Below are positions 44,850 to 52,400 of a stretch of 64,000 nt of DNA, one piece after another. The stretch is taken from assembly GCF_018613755.1 (NCBI RefSeq), contig NZ_JAGGPP010000027.1, forward strand, positions 1 through 64,000, written 5' to 3'. Source of the DNA: Arthrobacter sp. ISL-72 (GTDB lineage: Bacteria > Actinomycetota > Actinomycetes > Actinomycetales > Micrococcaceae). Under the pieces are notes generated by a model. That model ran no database searches, had not been told where the DNA came from, and worked only from the letters and a program-made list of their open reading frames with translations. A program made the translations under genes and the position numbers. Position 1 is the first letter of the stretch; every line of letters starts with the position of its first letter.

Positions 44850-44855
44850 GGAGTG

Positions 44856-45401
44856 TTAGAGCTGCTCAACGTCGATGCTGTTGATGACGACGTCTTCGAC
44901 GGGGCGGTCGCCCATCCCGGTGCGGACGCTTTCGATGGCGTCGACAACCTTCTTCGATTCTTCATCGGCAACTTCACCGAAGATGCTGTGCTTGCCCTGA
45001 AGCCAGTCAGTGGGAATGGTGGTGATGAAGAACTGCGAGCCGTTGGTGCCCTTGCCCATCTGGATGCCGGCGTTGGCCATGGCCAGCTTGTACGGCTGGT
45101 TGAAGGTCAGTTCGGGGTGGATTTCGTCGTCGAACTTGTAACCCGGTCCGCCAACGCCGCGGCCCAGGGGATCCCCGGCCTGGACCATAAAGTCCTTGAT
45201 GATGCGGTGGAAGATGGTGCCGTTGTACAGGGGGGTTCCGGTCTTGTCCTCACCGGTTTCCGGGTGGGTCCAGGCCTGCTCGCCGGTGGCGAGGCCCACG
45301 AAGTTCTTGACCGTCTTGGGAGCGTGGTTCCCGAAGAGGTTGACGACGATGTCGCCGAGGCTGGTGTGAATGGTTGCTTTTGCTGTTGCGATGGCAGTCA
45401 T
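44856..45401 (-). CDS. ppiA: cyclophilin-type peptidyl-prolyl cis-trans isomerase
   Basis: The 181-residue cytosolic cyclophilin catalyses proline isomerisation. It shows TIHTSLGDIVVNLFGNHAPK, TIFHRIIKDFMVQAGDPLGR (catalytic Arg), ELTFNQPYKLAMANAGIQMG and GSQFFITTIPTDWLQGKHSI. There is no signal peptide. It is probably the first gene of a unit with the rhomboid gene. Confidence 0.95.
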   Translation of the reverse strand: MTAIATAKATIHTSLGDIVVNLFGNHAPKTVKNFVGLATGEQAWTHPETGEDKTGTPLYNGTIFHRIIKDFMVQAGDPLGRGVGGPGYKFDDEIHPELTFNQPYKLAMANAGIQMGKGTNGSQFFITTIPTDWLQGKHSIFGEVADEESKKVVDAIESVRTGMGDRPVEDVVINSIDVEQL

Positions 45402-45555
45402 AGGCCCATTGTTCCACGTCGTGCCTTGGCGCAGGAGGCCTGCCGGACAGTTCCGCGCTAGGTGAAATCAGCGCGAAATGGGCTTGAAGAATAGCCGGTG
45501 GAGGCCAATCCACGTAGGCTAACGAAAGAACCGTCACATTAATCGGGAGGTAGTT

Positions 45556-46461
45556 GTGAAGAAATCGGATCGTATTGCCCGTGACCTTGAGCAGTCAGTC
45601 AGCAGCGCGGTAGAGAACGCAAGGGACTGGGCGGCCCCCCGTGTTGAGGCAGCCGTGGACTGGGCGGTTCCCCGCCTCCAGCACGGCATCGACACCGCTT
45701 CCCCGAAGATCCAGGAGGGGCTCAAGTCCGCTGCATACAACCTGGCCGACGGCGTTGCCATCGTTACGCCGCGCATCCAGGACGGTTTGGCCCACCTTGC
45801 GCCCAGGATCCACGACGCCGTGGACAGTGCCACTCCCCGCCTTCACGAAGCACTGGACAAGGCCGCTCCCGTCATCTCCCAGGCCCGTGACCGGGTAGTA
45901 GTGGAGTACCTGCCCAGGCTCTCGGACCAGATCGGGCACGCTTCGGAGGCAGTCCACCGAACGCTCGAAAGCGCCCCGGCCCATGTGGATGCCGTGGCCC
46001 GGAGGCTTGCAGAGTCCGGCGTTGTTCATTCGCTCCAGGATCAGGCACAGGCTGCAGGCCACCAGTTCCGGACTGCTGCGGCGGAGGCTACCCGGGTTGT
46101 TACCGGGGAAGCGGCCAAGCCGCAGAAGCCCAAGCACCGCGGGCTGCTGATTTTCGGCGTGATCGCCGCCGCCGTTGCTGCCGGTGTGGCAGCCTGGAAG
46201 GCCTCCAAGCCCGTGGAGGATCCCTGGAAGACCCCCGCGCCTGTGACGCCGGCACCCGTGGCCGCCACGACCGTCGAAGACGCCACTGTTGCTCCCGTGG
46301 ACACCACGGCTACTGCGGGCGAGAAGGCCGTTGACGCAACGGACGCTACTGCCGGCGCCCCCGGAGACGCGTCCGCCCAGGTCGCTACGGACGCCAAGAC
46401 TGCCGTGAAGAACATCGCTTCCGCCACGAACAACGGTGCGGCAAAGGCGAGCGACAGCTAA
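45556..46461 (+). CDS. helical repeat protein with one membrane segment
   Basis: The 301-residue protein starts at the GTG at 45556 with GGGAGG upstream. Residues 10-120 contain degenerate 11- to 22-residue amphipathic repeats of the form AxPRxxxAxD (AAPRVEAAVDWAVPRLQHGI, VTPRIQDGLAHLAPRIHDAV, ATPRLHEALDKAAPVISQAR), like apolipoprotein-type helices. A membrane helix (GLLIFGVIAAAVAAGVAAW, about 195-213) follows, then KASKPVEDPWKTP and an Ala/Thr-rich tail. Function is unknown; a surface- or membrane-lining role is possible. Confidence 0.72.
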   Translation: MKKSDRIARDLEQSVSSAVENARDWAAPRVEAAVDWAVPRLQHGIDTASPKIQEGLKSAAYNLADGVAIVTPRIQDGLAHLAPRIHDAVDSATPRLHEALDKAAPVISQARDRVVVEYLPRLSDQIGHASEAVHRTLESAPAHVDAVARRLAESGVVHSLQDQAQAAGHQFRTAAAEATRVVTGEAAKPQKPKHRGLLIFGVIAAAVAAGVAAWKASKPVEDPWKTPAPVTPAPVAATTVEDATVAPVDTTATAGEKAVDATDATAGAPGDASAQVATDAKTAVKNIASATNNGAAKASDS

Positions 46462-46483
46462 AAACCCTCCGTGAATGCACGGC

Positions 46484-46535
46484 AACAGCAGAGGGGCCCC
46501 GCCGGCCACGGCACGCGGGGCCCCTCTCTGTTGTT
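46484..46535 (+). terminator. intrinsic terminator after the helical repeat gene
   Basis: A 12-bp stem (46490-46501 with 46516-46527) extended by AACAG/CTGTT is followed by TTGTTT. It lies about 25 bp after the stop codon of the preceding gene. Confidence 0.85.
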
Positions 46536-46591
46536 TCCCCGACCTTCATCCCGCGTCGCGGTCGGCGACATGCAAGGGTGCTAAATTTGTG

Positions 46592-47470
46592 ATGATGTCA
46601 CCCGATAGATCCGCCGAGGATGCCTCGCACGACGCCGCGCCCATGCCGGCAGTATCCATCGTCATACCGGCGTACAACGAAGAAAGCGTCATCCGGCAGT
46701 GCCTCATCGCCGCTGTGTACCAGTCCGTGCCGGCTGCGGAGATCATCGTTGTGGACAACATGTCCAAGGACCGCACCGCGAAGATCGTGCGCCAGATGCA
46801 GCAGGAATATCCGGAAAGCCCCATCATCCTGCTGAGCCAGGACAAGGACCAAGGCCTCATCCCGACGCGCAACTTTGGCCTCAACCACGCGACCGGCGAT
46901 GTGCTGGGCCGCATCGACGCGGACTCGGTGGTGGAACCTGACTGGGTGGAACAGGTGCAGAAGGCCTTCCTCGATCCCTCCGTCCAGGCGGCTACCGGCC
47001 CGGTGGTCTATTACGACATGCCGATGCGCCGCTTCGGCCTCAAAGCAGACGACAAGATGCGCCAACTGATGCTCAAACTTGCCAAGCACCAGTACCACTT
47101 CCTTTTCGGCTCCAACATGGCGCTGCGTCGTTCAGCCTGGGAAACCATCCGGGACGAGACCTGCAGGGATGAGAAGGACGAGATGCACGAGGACATTGAC
47201 CTCTCCTTGCATCTGGCCGAGCATGACCTCAGGGTGCAGTACTGGCCCCAGATGGTGTCCGGAATGTCCGCCCGCCGGCTCGAGGATTCACCCCGTGATT
47301 ACCGGTACTACGTGACCCGCTTCGACCGGACATACAAGGCCCACAACGTCAAGAAAATGGCCCTCAAGGCACCCATGGTGGTGTTCTTCTCCGTCTATTT
47401 CCCGGCGAAGCTCCTGCGCGCCATCCACACGGTGAACTCCGCCCAGCCTGCCCGCCGCGGCGGGCAGTAG
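46592..47470 (+). CDS. family 2 glycosyltransferase
   Basis: The 292-residue protein has a GT-A domain: VSIVIPAYNEESVIRQCLIA at the start, EIIVVDNMSKDRTAKIVRQM, NFGLNHATGDVLGRIDADSV (metal-binding DAD) and FGSNMALRRSAWETIRDETC, with a DEMHEDIDLSLHLAEHDLRV acceptor segment. There is no N-terminal membrane helix; a hydrophobic stretch near the end (MVVFFSVYFPAKLLRAI) may attach it to the membrane. It transfers a sugar to an unknown acceptor. The ATG at 46592 is chosen; GTG at 46589 is equivalent. Confidence 0.9.
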   Translation: MMSPDRSAEDASHDAAPMPAVSIVIPAYNEESVIRQCLIAAVYQSVPAAEIIVVDNMSKDRTAKIVRQMQQEYPESPIILLSQDKDQGLIPTRNFGLNHATGDVLGRIDADSVVEPDWVEQVQKAFLDPSVQAATGPVVYYDMPMRRFGLKADDKMRQLMLKLAKHQYHFLFGSNMALRRSAWETIRDETCRDEKDEMHEDIDLSLHLAEHDLRVQYWPQMVSGMSARRLEDSPRDYRYYVTRFDRTYKAHNVKKMALKAPMVVFFSVYFPAKLLRAIHTVNSAQPARRGGQ

Positions 47471-47513
47471 CGTTCTGCCGGGCCTCCGGGGTTTTACTGT
47501 CCGGCCAGCCGGG

Positions 47514-48455
47514 TTAGTCCGTTCCCAGCTCGGCCAGCCGGGCTTCCTCCGGCGCCTGCACGGGCTTCCTGCGCCGTTGGCTGGCTACGACAACCGCCAG
47601 GCCGATCAGAATGAGTACCAGTCCCGCGTACGTGCCCACCGGCAGCGTCTCGCCCAGGAACACCGCGGCGAGCAGCGCGGCGCCGGGAATCTCCAGCAGG
47701 ATGATCATGGAGACCAGCAGCGGGCTCATGGTGGCCAGCAGGTGGTTGAAGGCGGTGTGCCCCACCAACTGCGCACAGACGGTGATGGCAAGAATCCCCA
47801 GCCAGCCGGCGGCGTCGAAGCCTGCCAGCGGCTGGTTGGACAGCAGGGCGAGCAACGCCACGATGGCTGCGCACATGCCGTAGCAAAGCGTTGTATAGGT
47901 GCCGGTGCCCATGGTTTCACGCGCCTTGCCGCCCGCCAGGGTGTAAAGGCCCGCCAAGGCACCTCCCGCGAGTGCCAGTACGTCGCCCAGCAGTGCTTCA
48001 GGTGAAGTCCCCATGTCGAACCCCGTAATGGCCACAACCCCGCCAAAAGCCATACCCAGGCCCAACAGGACCTGCCAGCCGTGGCGGACTCCCCGGAGCA
48101 GCTGGAAAACCGCAATCCACCCGGACTGAAGGCAGACGATCGCCGTAGCGGCCGCCACGGAGGTCAGCTGGAGCGAAGTGATGAAGCAAGCGAAGTGCAG
48201 CGCAAGGGCACCGGCTGCCAGAACGGATCAGCGGAACTCGCGGGACGTCACCCTGCCGAACGTCCGCGGATTGGTCACCAGCACGGGCGTGGCCATGACA
48301 GCAGCGCCGATGGCGTTGCGCCAGAAAGCGATGGCCAGGGCACTTACCGTGGTGGCTCCCAAGGTGGCTGCGATGAGCGGTCCCGAAGAGGCGACGCCGA
48401 GCACTCCCAAAGCGGCAAGAAAGAGGTTCACGGTTCCAACATTAGCGGCGGGCAA
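47514..48455 (-). pseudogene. EamA/DMT family transporter interrupted by an in-frame stop
   Basis: The N-terminal part (48455-48228) has the EamA opening NLFLAALGVLGVASSGPLIA and LAIAFWRNAIGAAVMATPVL and ends REFR followed by TGA at 48230-48228. The same frame continues SVLAAGALALHFACFITSLQ, LTSVAAATAIVCLQSGWIAV and the second EamA domain to 47514 (GHTAFNHLLATMSPLLVSMI, IPGAALLAAVFLGETL). Related proteins usually carry a tryptophan at the TGA position (FRWSVLAG), so one TGG-to-TGA change explains it. Either the gene is inactive or the TGA is a sequencing error. Alternative GTG start at 48431. Confidence 0.85.
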
Positions 48456-48458
48456 GCA

Positions 48459-48496
48459 AAAGGCCCCGGAGTACGTTTCCGCATTCCGGGGCCTTT
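48459..48496 (-). terminator. intrinsic terminator of tRNA-Ala
   Basis: A 12-bp stem (48459-48470 with 48485-48496) on the minus strand is followed by a T-run with TTTTGC. It lies 4 bp from the encoded CCA end. Confidence 0.85.
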
Positions 48497-48500
48497 CTTA

Positions 48501-48576
48501 TGGTGGAGGCACGGGGACTCGAACCCCGAACCCCCTGCTTGCAAAGCAGGTGCGCTACCAATTGCGCCATGCCCCC
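48501..48576 (-). tRNA. tRNA-Ala (TGC anticodon)
   Basis: The 76-nt gene includes an encoded CCA (48503-48501). Acceptor GGGGGCA pairs with TGCCTCC. The anticodon arm CCTGC-TTTGCAA-GCAGG gives anticodon TGC. The T arm CGGGGTTCGAGTCCCCG is canonical. Confidence 0.97.
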
Positions 48577-48648
48577 ATAAGAAGCAACCCGTCAATCATA
48601 CCCTAGTTCCGAAGCGCTTCTAACCAGCGTCCGGACCGGGGATCCGGG

Positions 48649-48765
48649 CTAGTCGACCGTGTCAGTCGATTCGCTCCAGACCGTTTTCCGGGCTTCAGAC
48701 TCCTGCACCTTTTTGTAGAGCAGCGCGCCTGCGACAGCCGCTGCAACAACCAGCAACTTCTTCAC
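48649..48765 (-). CDS. DLW-39 family small protein
   Basis: A 38-residue protein reading VKKLLVVAAAVAGALLYKKV, then QESEARKTVWSESTDTVD. It matches the short actinobacterial DLW-39 family: one hydrophobic N-terminal helix, then a charged tail with DLW-like (here TVW) SESTDTV. The start is the GTG at 48765. It sits between tRNA-Ile and tRNA-Ala downstream of gyrA, the usual position. Function is unknown. Confidence 0.85.
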   Translation of the reverse strand: MKKLLVVAAAVAGALLYKKVQESEARKTVWSESTDTVD

Positions 48766-48823
48766 ATGCACCCCGTTCCGGTCCGGATTACCCGAACCAT
48801 TTCCAAAACCTGTGCAGGTTCCG

Positions 48824-48897
48824 TGGGCGTACCAGGACTTGAACCTGGGACCTCTTCGTTATCAGCGAAGCGCTCTAACCGCCTGAGCTATACGCCC
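48824..48897 (-). tRNA. tRNA-Ile (GAT anticodon)
   Basis: The 74-nt gene has acceptor arms GGGCGTA and TACGCCC with discriminator A. The anticodon arm CTTCG-CTGATAA-CGAAG gives anticodon GAT. The D arm AGCTCAGGCGGTTAGAGC and T arm CCAGGTTCAAGTCCTGG are canonical. CCA is not encoded. Confidence 0.97.
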
Positions 48898-48994
48898 CGA
48901 TGCCTCATCGGGCCGAGACATGACTTTACAGCACATCCCGGCCCGATCTCAAATCGAGGCATTCTGCCGGAGGATTTCCGGCATTTTCCGCGGA

Positions 48995-49642
48995 CTAATC
49001 GTCCGTCAGGGTCACGCCGATGCCACCGACGAGGGTGGCGGAAATGTTGTACAGAACAGCGGACAGCATGGACAGCGCCGTCAGCAATACAACGTTTACG
49101 ACGGCGATGATCACCGCAAAGGATGCCACCTGGCCCAGCGAAGCGACCTTCTTCAGTTCGAACCCGCCGCCTTCGGAACCGGCCAATGTCCCGAGCAGGC
49201 TGTCGACCTGGTCGAAGATGCCGGTCAGGTCCAGCACGGTCCAGAGGACAATCGCGGCTACGACGGTTACGATGCCGAGCGCAACGGACAGCAGGAATGC
49301 CATCTTCAGGACGGACCAGGGGTCCACCTTGCTGACCAGGAGCCGGGCCCGGCGGACCTTCGCCTTCGGTGCCGGCTTGACCAGCCCCGGGGCGCCCTGG
49401 GCGCTGCCTTGGGCGGGACGCTGGCCGGGAACCGCGGGCCGCGCCCCCTGGGGGGCCTGGGCGGGGCGCTGTGCCTGTGCCGGGCGCTGGCCCGGGACGA
49501 CGGGGCGCTGCGCGGGAGCTCCCGGCGTCGACGGCCGTTGCTGGGGACGTACGGGGGCGTTCACGCGCGGAGCGGACGCCGGCTGCCTGATCCCGCCGGG
49601 AGTGTTGCTGTTCGGCTTGGGATATGAGTCGGAATTACTCAC
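48995..49642 (-). CDS. DUF3566 domain-containing membrane protein
   Basis: The 215-residue protein has a disordered N-terminal half rich in Pro, Gln, Arg and Ala with repeats of RPAQ/GQRP type. A DUF3566 domain follows (RARLLVSKVDPWSVLKMAFL onward). It carries two membrane helices (LSVALGIVTVVAAIVLWTV; ASFAVIIAVVNVVLLTALSM) and ends with ISATLVGGIGVTLTDD, a conserved motif. Function is unknown. The GTG at 49642 overlaps the gyrA stop. It follows gyrA in most Actinobacteria. Confidence 0.93.
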   Translation of the reverse strand: MSNSDSYPKPNSNTPGGIRQPASAPRVNAPVRPQQRPSTPGAPAQRPVVPGQRPAQAQRPAQAPQGARPAVPGQRPAQGSAQGAPGLVKPAPKAKVRRARLLVSKVDPWSVLKMAFLLSVALGIVTVVAAIVLWTVLDLTGIFDQVDSLLGTLAGSEGGGFELKKVASLGQVASFAVIIAVVNVVLLTALSMLSAVLYNISATLVGGIGVTLTDD

Positions 49643-52338
49643 TCGTTACCTCCGGTATTTTCTTCGTCCAGCTCAGCGTCGTCCGATGACTCGTCGGACT
49701 CTCCGGCCGGTGCTGAATCTGCCTCTGCGGACCCGTCATGTGATCCGGCACCTTCAGCCAACGTTACGTCATCCCCGGCCGCAGCCGGGCTTTCGTCCGG
49801 TGTTTCCAGGTCGGCGGCTTCGACTTCTTCGCCTTCCAGGCCGCGTTCGCTGTTGCGTGCCACTTCGATGATGCGGTCGTTCTTGTCCGGCTTGGCAAAG
49901 ATGACGCCCATGGTGTCGCGCCCCTTGGCGGGCACTCCGGCCACCGAGGACCGGACCACTTTTCCGCCTTCCATGACCACCAGGACTTCGTCCTCTTCCT
50001 GGACGATGAGGGCGCCGACCAGGTGGCCGCGCTCTTCCTGGTATTTGCCGACCTTGATGCCCAGGCCGCCACGGCCCTGGAGGCGGTATTCCTCCACGGC
50101 GGTCCTCTTGGCGTAGCCGCCCTCGGTAACGATGAAGACGAACGAGCCGTCCTTGACGACGTCGGCCGCCAGCAGTTCATCGTCCTCGCGGAACTTCATG
50201 CCGGTCACACCGGAGGTCGCACGGCCCATGGGACGCAGTGCATCGTCGGTTGCCGTAAAACGGATGGACTGACCCAGGCGCGAGACCAGCATGAGGTCAT
50301 CGGTTTCCGAAACGAGCTGGGCGGAGACGAGCTCATCGCCGTCGCGCAGGTTGATCGCAATGACACCGGCCGAACGGTTGGTGTCGTAGTCCTCCAGCCG
50401 GGTCTTCTTGACCAGGCCGCGCTTGGTGGCCAGCACCAGGTAGGGGGCGTGCTGGTAGTCGCGAAGGTCCAGCACCTGGGCGATGTGCTCGTCAGGCTGG
50501 AACGCCAGGAGGTTGGCGACGTGCTGGCCCTTGGCGTCACGCCCCGCTTCCACGAGTTCGTAGGCCTTGGCACGGTAAACGCGTCCCAGGTTGGTGAAGA
50601 ACAGCAGCCAATGGTGCGTGGTGGTGACGAAGAAATGCTCCACGACGTCGTCCCCGCGCAGCTGGGCACCCTTGATGCCTTTGCCGCCGCGTTGCTGTGA
50701 ACGGTAGTTGTCACTGCGCGTGCGCTTGACGTAGCCGCCGCGCGTAATGGTGACGACCATTTCCTCTTCGGGGATCAGATCCTCCATGGACATATCACCG
50801 TCGAAGCCCATCAGGATCTTCGTGCGGCGGTCATCCCCGTGCTTGGCGACGATTTCGGCAAGTTCGGTGCTGATGATCTCGCGCTGGCGCTCTTCCGAGG
50901 CCAGGATCGAGTTGTACTCGGCGATCAGGGCTTCCAGTTCGGCATGTCGATCCTGGATCTTCTGGCGCTCCAGGGCGGCAAGCCGGCGAAGCTGCATGTC
51001 CAGGATTGCGCGCGCCTGCAGTTCATCAATGTCCAGCAACTGCATCAAGCCGTCACGGGCCGCTTCGGTGGTGTTGGACGCGCGGATGAGGGCAATCACC
51101 TCGTCCAGCATGTCCAAAGCCTTGAGGAGGGCACGCAGGATGTGTGCTTCCTCTTCGGCCTTGCGCAGGCGGTAACGGGTCCGGCGTGCGATGACGTCCA
51201 TCTGGTGGGTGACCCAGTGCCGGATGAAGGCATCCAGGCTGAGGGTCCTCGGGACGCCGTCAACAATCGCCAGCATGTTTGCCGCAAAGTTGTCCTGCAG
51301 CTGGGTGTGCTTGTAGAGGTTGTTCAGCACCACCTTGGCCACAGCGTCGCGCTTGAGCACGATCACCAGGCGCTGGCCGGTGCGGCCGGAGGTCTCATCG
51401 CGAAGGTCGGCTATGCCCGAGATCTTCCCGTCCTTGACGAGTTCCGCGATCTTGATGGCCAGGTTGTCCGGGTTGGCCTGGTAGGGCAGTTCTGTGACCA
51501 CCAGGCACGTGCGTCCCTGGAGCTCTTCAACGTTAACCACGGCGCGCATGGTGATGGAACCGCGCCCGGTGCGATAGGCATCTTCGATGCCTTTGTGGCC
51601 CAGGACGGTGGCGCCGGTGGGGAAATCCGGTCCCTTGATGCGCAGCAGGAGTTCCTCGAGGAGCTCCTCACGGCTGGCGGTCGGGTTGGCCAGGTACCAC
51701 TGCACACCGTCGGCAACCTCGCGGAGGTTGTGCGGCGGAATGTTGGTGGCCATGCCGACGGCGATGCCCGAGGAGCCGTTGACAAGCAGGTTGGGGAAAC
51801 GCGCCGGCAGGATGGTGGGTTCCTGGTTCTTGCCGTCGTAGTTGTCCTGGAAGTCGACGGTTTCCTCGTCGATGTCGCGGACCATTTCCATGGCCAGCGG
51901 CGCCATCTTGGTTTCGGTGTACCGCGGTGCTGCCGCGCCGTCGTTGCCGGGCGAACCGAAGTTGCCCTGCCCGAGCGCCAGCGGGTAGCGCATGGTCCAG
52001 TCCTGGATGAGGCGCACCAGGGCGTCGTAGATTGCCGTGTCGCCGTGGGGGTGGTACTGGCCCATGACCTCGCCCACCACGCGGGCGCACTTGTTGAAAG
52101 AGCGGTCCGGGCGGTAGCCGCCGTCGAACATGGCATAGAGCACGCGTCGGTGGACGGGCTTCAGGCCGTCGCGGACATCGGGAAGTGCACGGCCGACAAT
52201 AACTGCCATGGCGTAGTCCAGGTAGGAGCGCTGCATTTCCGTCTGCAGGTCCACCTGCTCCACACGGTCGATCAGCACGTCGCCTTCCAGGACCGGCTCT
52301 GTCCCCTCGGCCGGAACTTCAGGTGTTTCGTCACTCAT
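49639..52338 (-). CDS. gyrA: DNA gyrase subunit A
   Basis: The 899-residue subunit carries the DNA-cleaving tyrosine (AAPRYTETKMA), MQRSYLDYAMAVIVGRALPD at the start, the resistance-region sequence HPHGDTAIYDALVRL and six C-terminal beta-pinwheel blades. These include the gyrA box QRGGKGIKGA and an acidic tail. With GyrB it introduces negative supercoils using ATP. Position 83 (E. coli numbering) is threonine rather than serine, a natural variant in some Actinobacteria that may influence fluoroquinolone response. It lies downstream of gyrB. Confidence 0.98.
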   Translation of the reverse strand: MSDETPEVPAEGTEPVLEGDVLIDRVEQVDLQTEMQRSYLDYAMAVIVGRALPDVRDGLKPVHRRVLYAMFDGGYRPDRSFNKCARVVGEVMGQYHPHGDTAIYDALVRLIQDWTMRYPLALGQGNFGSPGNDGAAAPRYTETKMAPLAMEMVRDIDEETVDFQDNYDGKNQEPTILPARFPNLLVNGSSGIAVGMATNIPPHNLREVADGVQWYLANPTASREELLEELLLRIKGPDFPTGATVLGHKGIEDAYRTGRGSITMRAVVNVEELQGRTCLVVTELPYQANPDNLAIKIAELVKDGKISGIADLRDETSGRTGQRLVIVLKRDAVAKVVLNNLYKHTQLQDNFAANMLAIVDGVPRTLSLDAFIRHWVTHQMDVIARRTRYRLRKAEEEAHILRALLKALDMLDEVIALIRASNTTEAARDGLMQLLDIDELQARAILDMQLRRLAALERQKIQDRHAELEALIAEYNSILASEERQREIISTELAEIVAKHGDDRRTKILMGFDGDMSMEDLIPEEEMVVTITRGGYVKRTRSDNYRSQQRGGKGIKGAQLRGDDVVEHFFVTTTHHWLLFFTNLGRVYRAKAYELVEAGRDAKGQHVANLLAFQPDEHIAQVLDLRDYQHAPYLVLATKRGLVKKTRLEDYDTNRSAGVIAINLRDGDELVSAQLVSETDDLMLVSRLGQSIRFTATDDALRPMGRATSGVTGMKFREDDELLAADVVKDGSFVFIVTEGGYAKRTAVEEYRLQGRGGLGIKVGKYQEERGHLVGALIVQEEDEVLVVMEGGKVVRSSVAGVPAKGRDTMGVIFAKPDKNDRIIEVARNSERGLEGEEVEAADLETPDESPAAAGDDVTLAEGAGSHDGSAEADSAPAGESDESSDDAELDEENTGGNE

Positions 52339-52400
52339 TTTTTATAATTTCCGTTTCAGGTATATGTCGGATCAAGAATATCTACAGGTCTTTTGGACCC

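Noticed and set aside
50839..52347. 502-codon plus-strand frame
   Set aside because: Antisense to gyrA, which is unambiguous.
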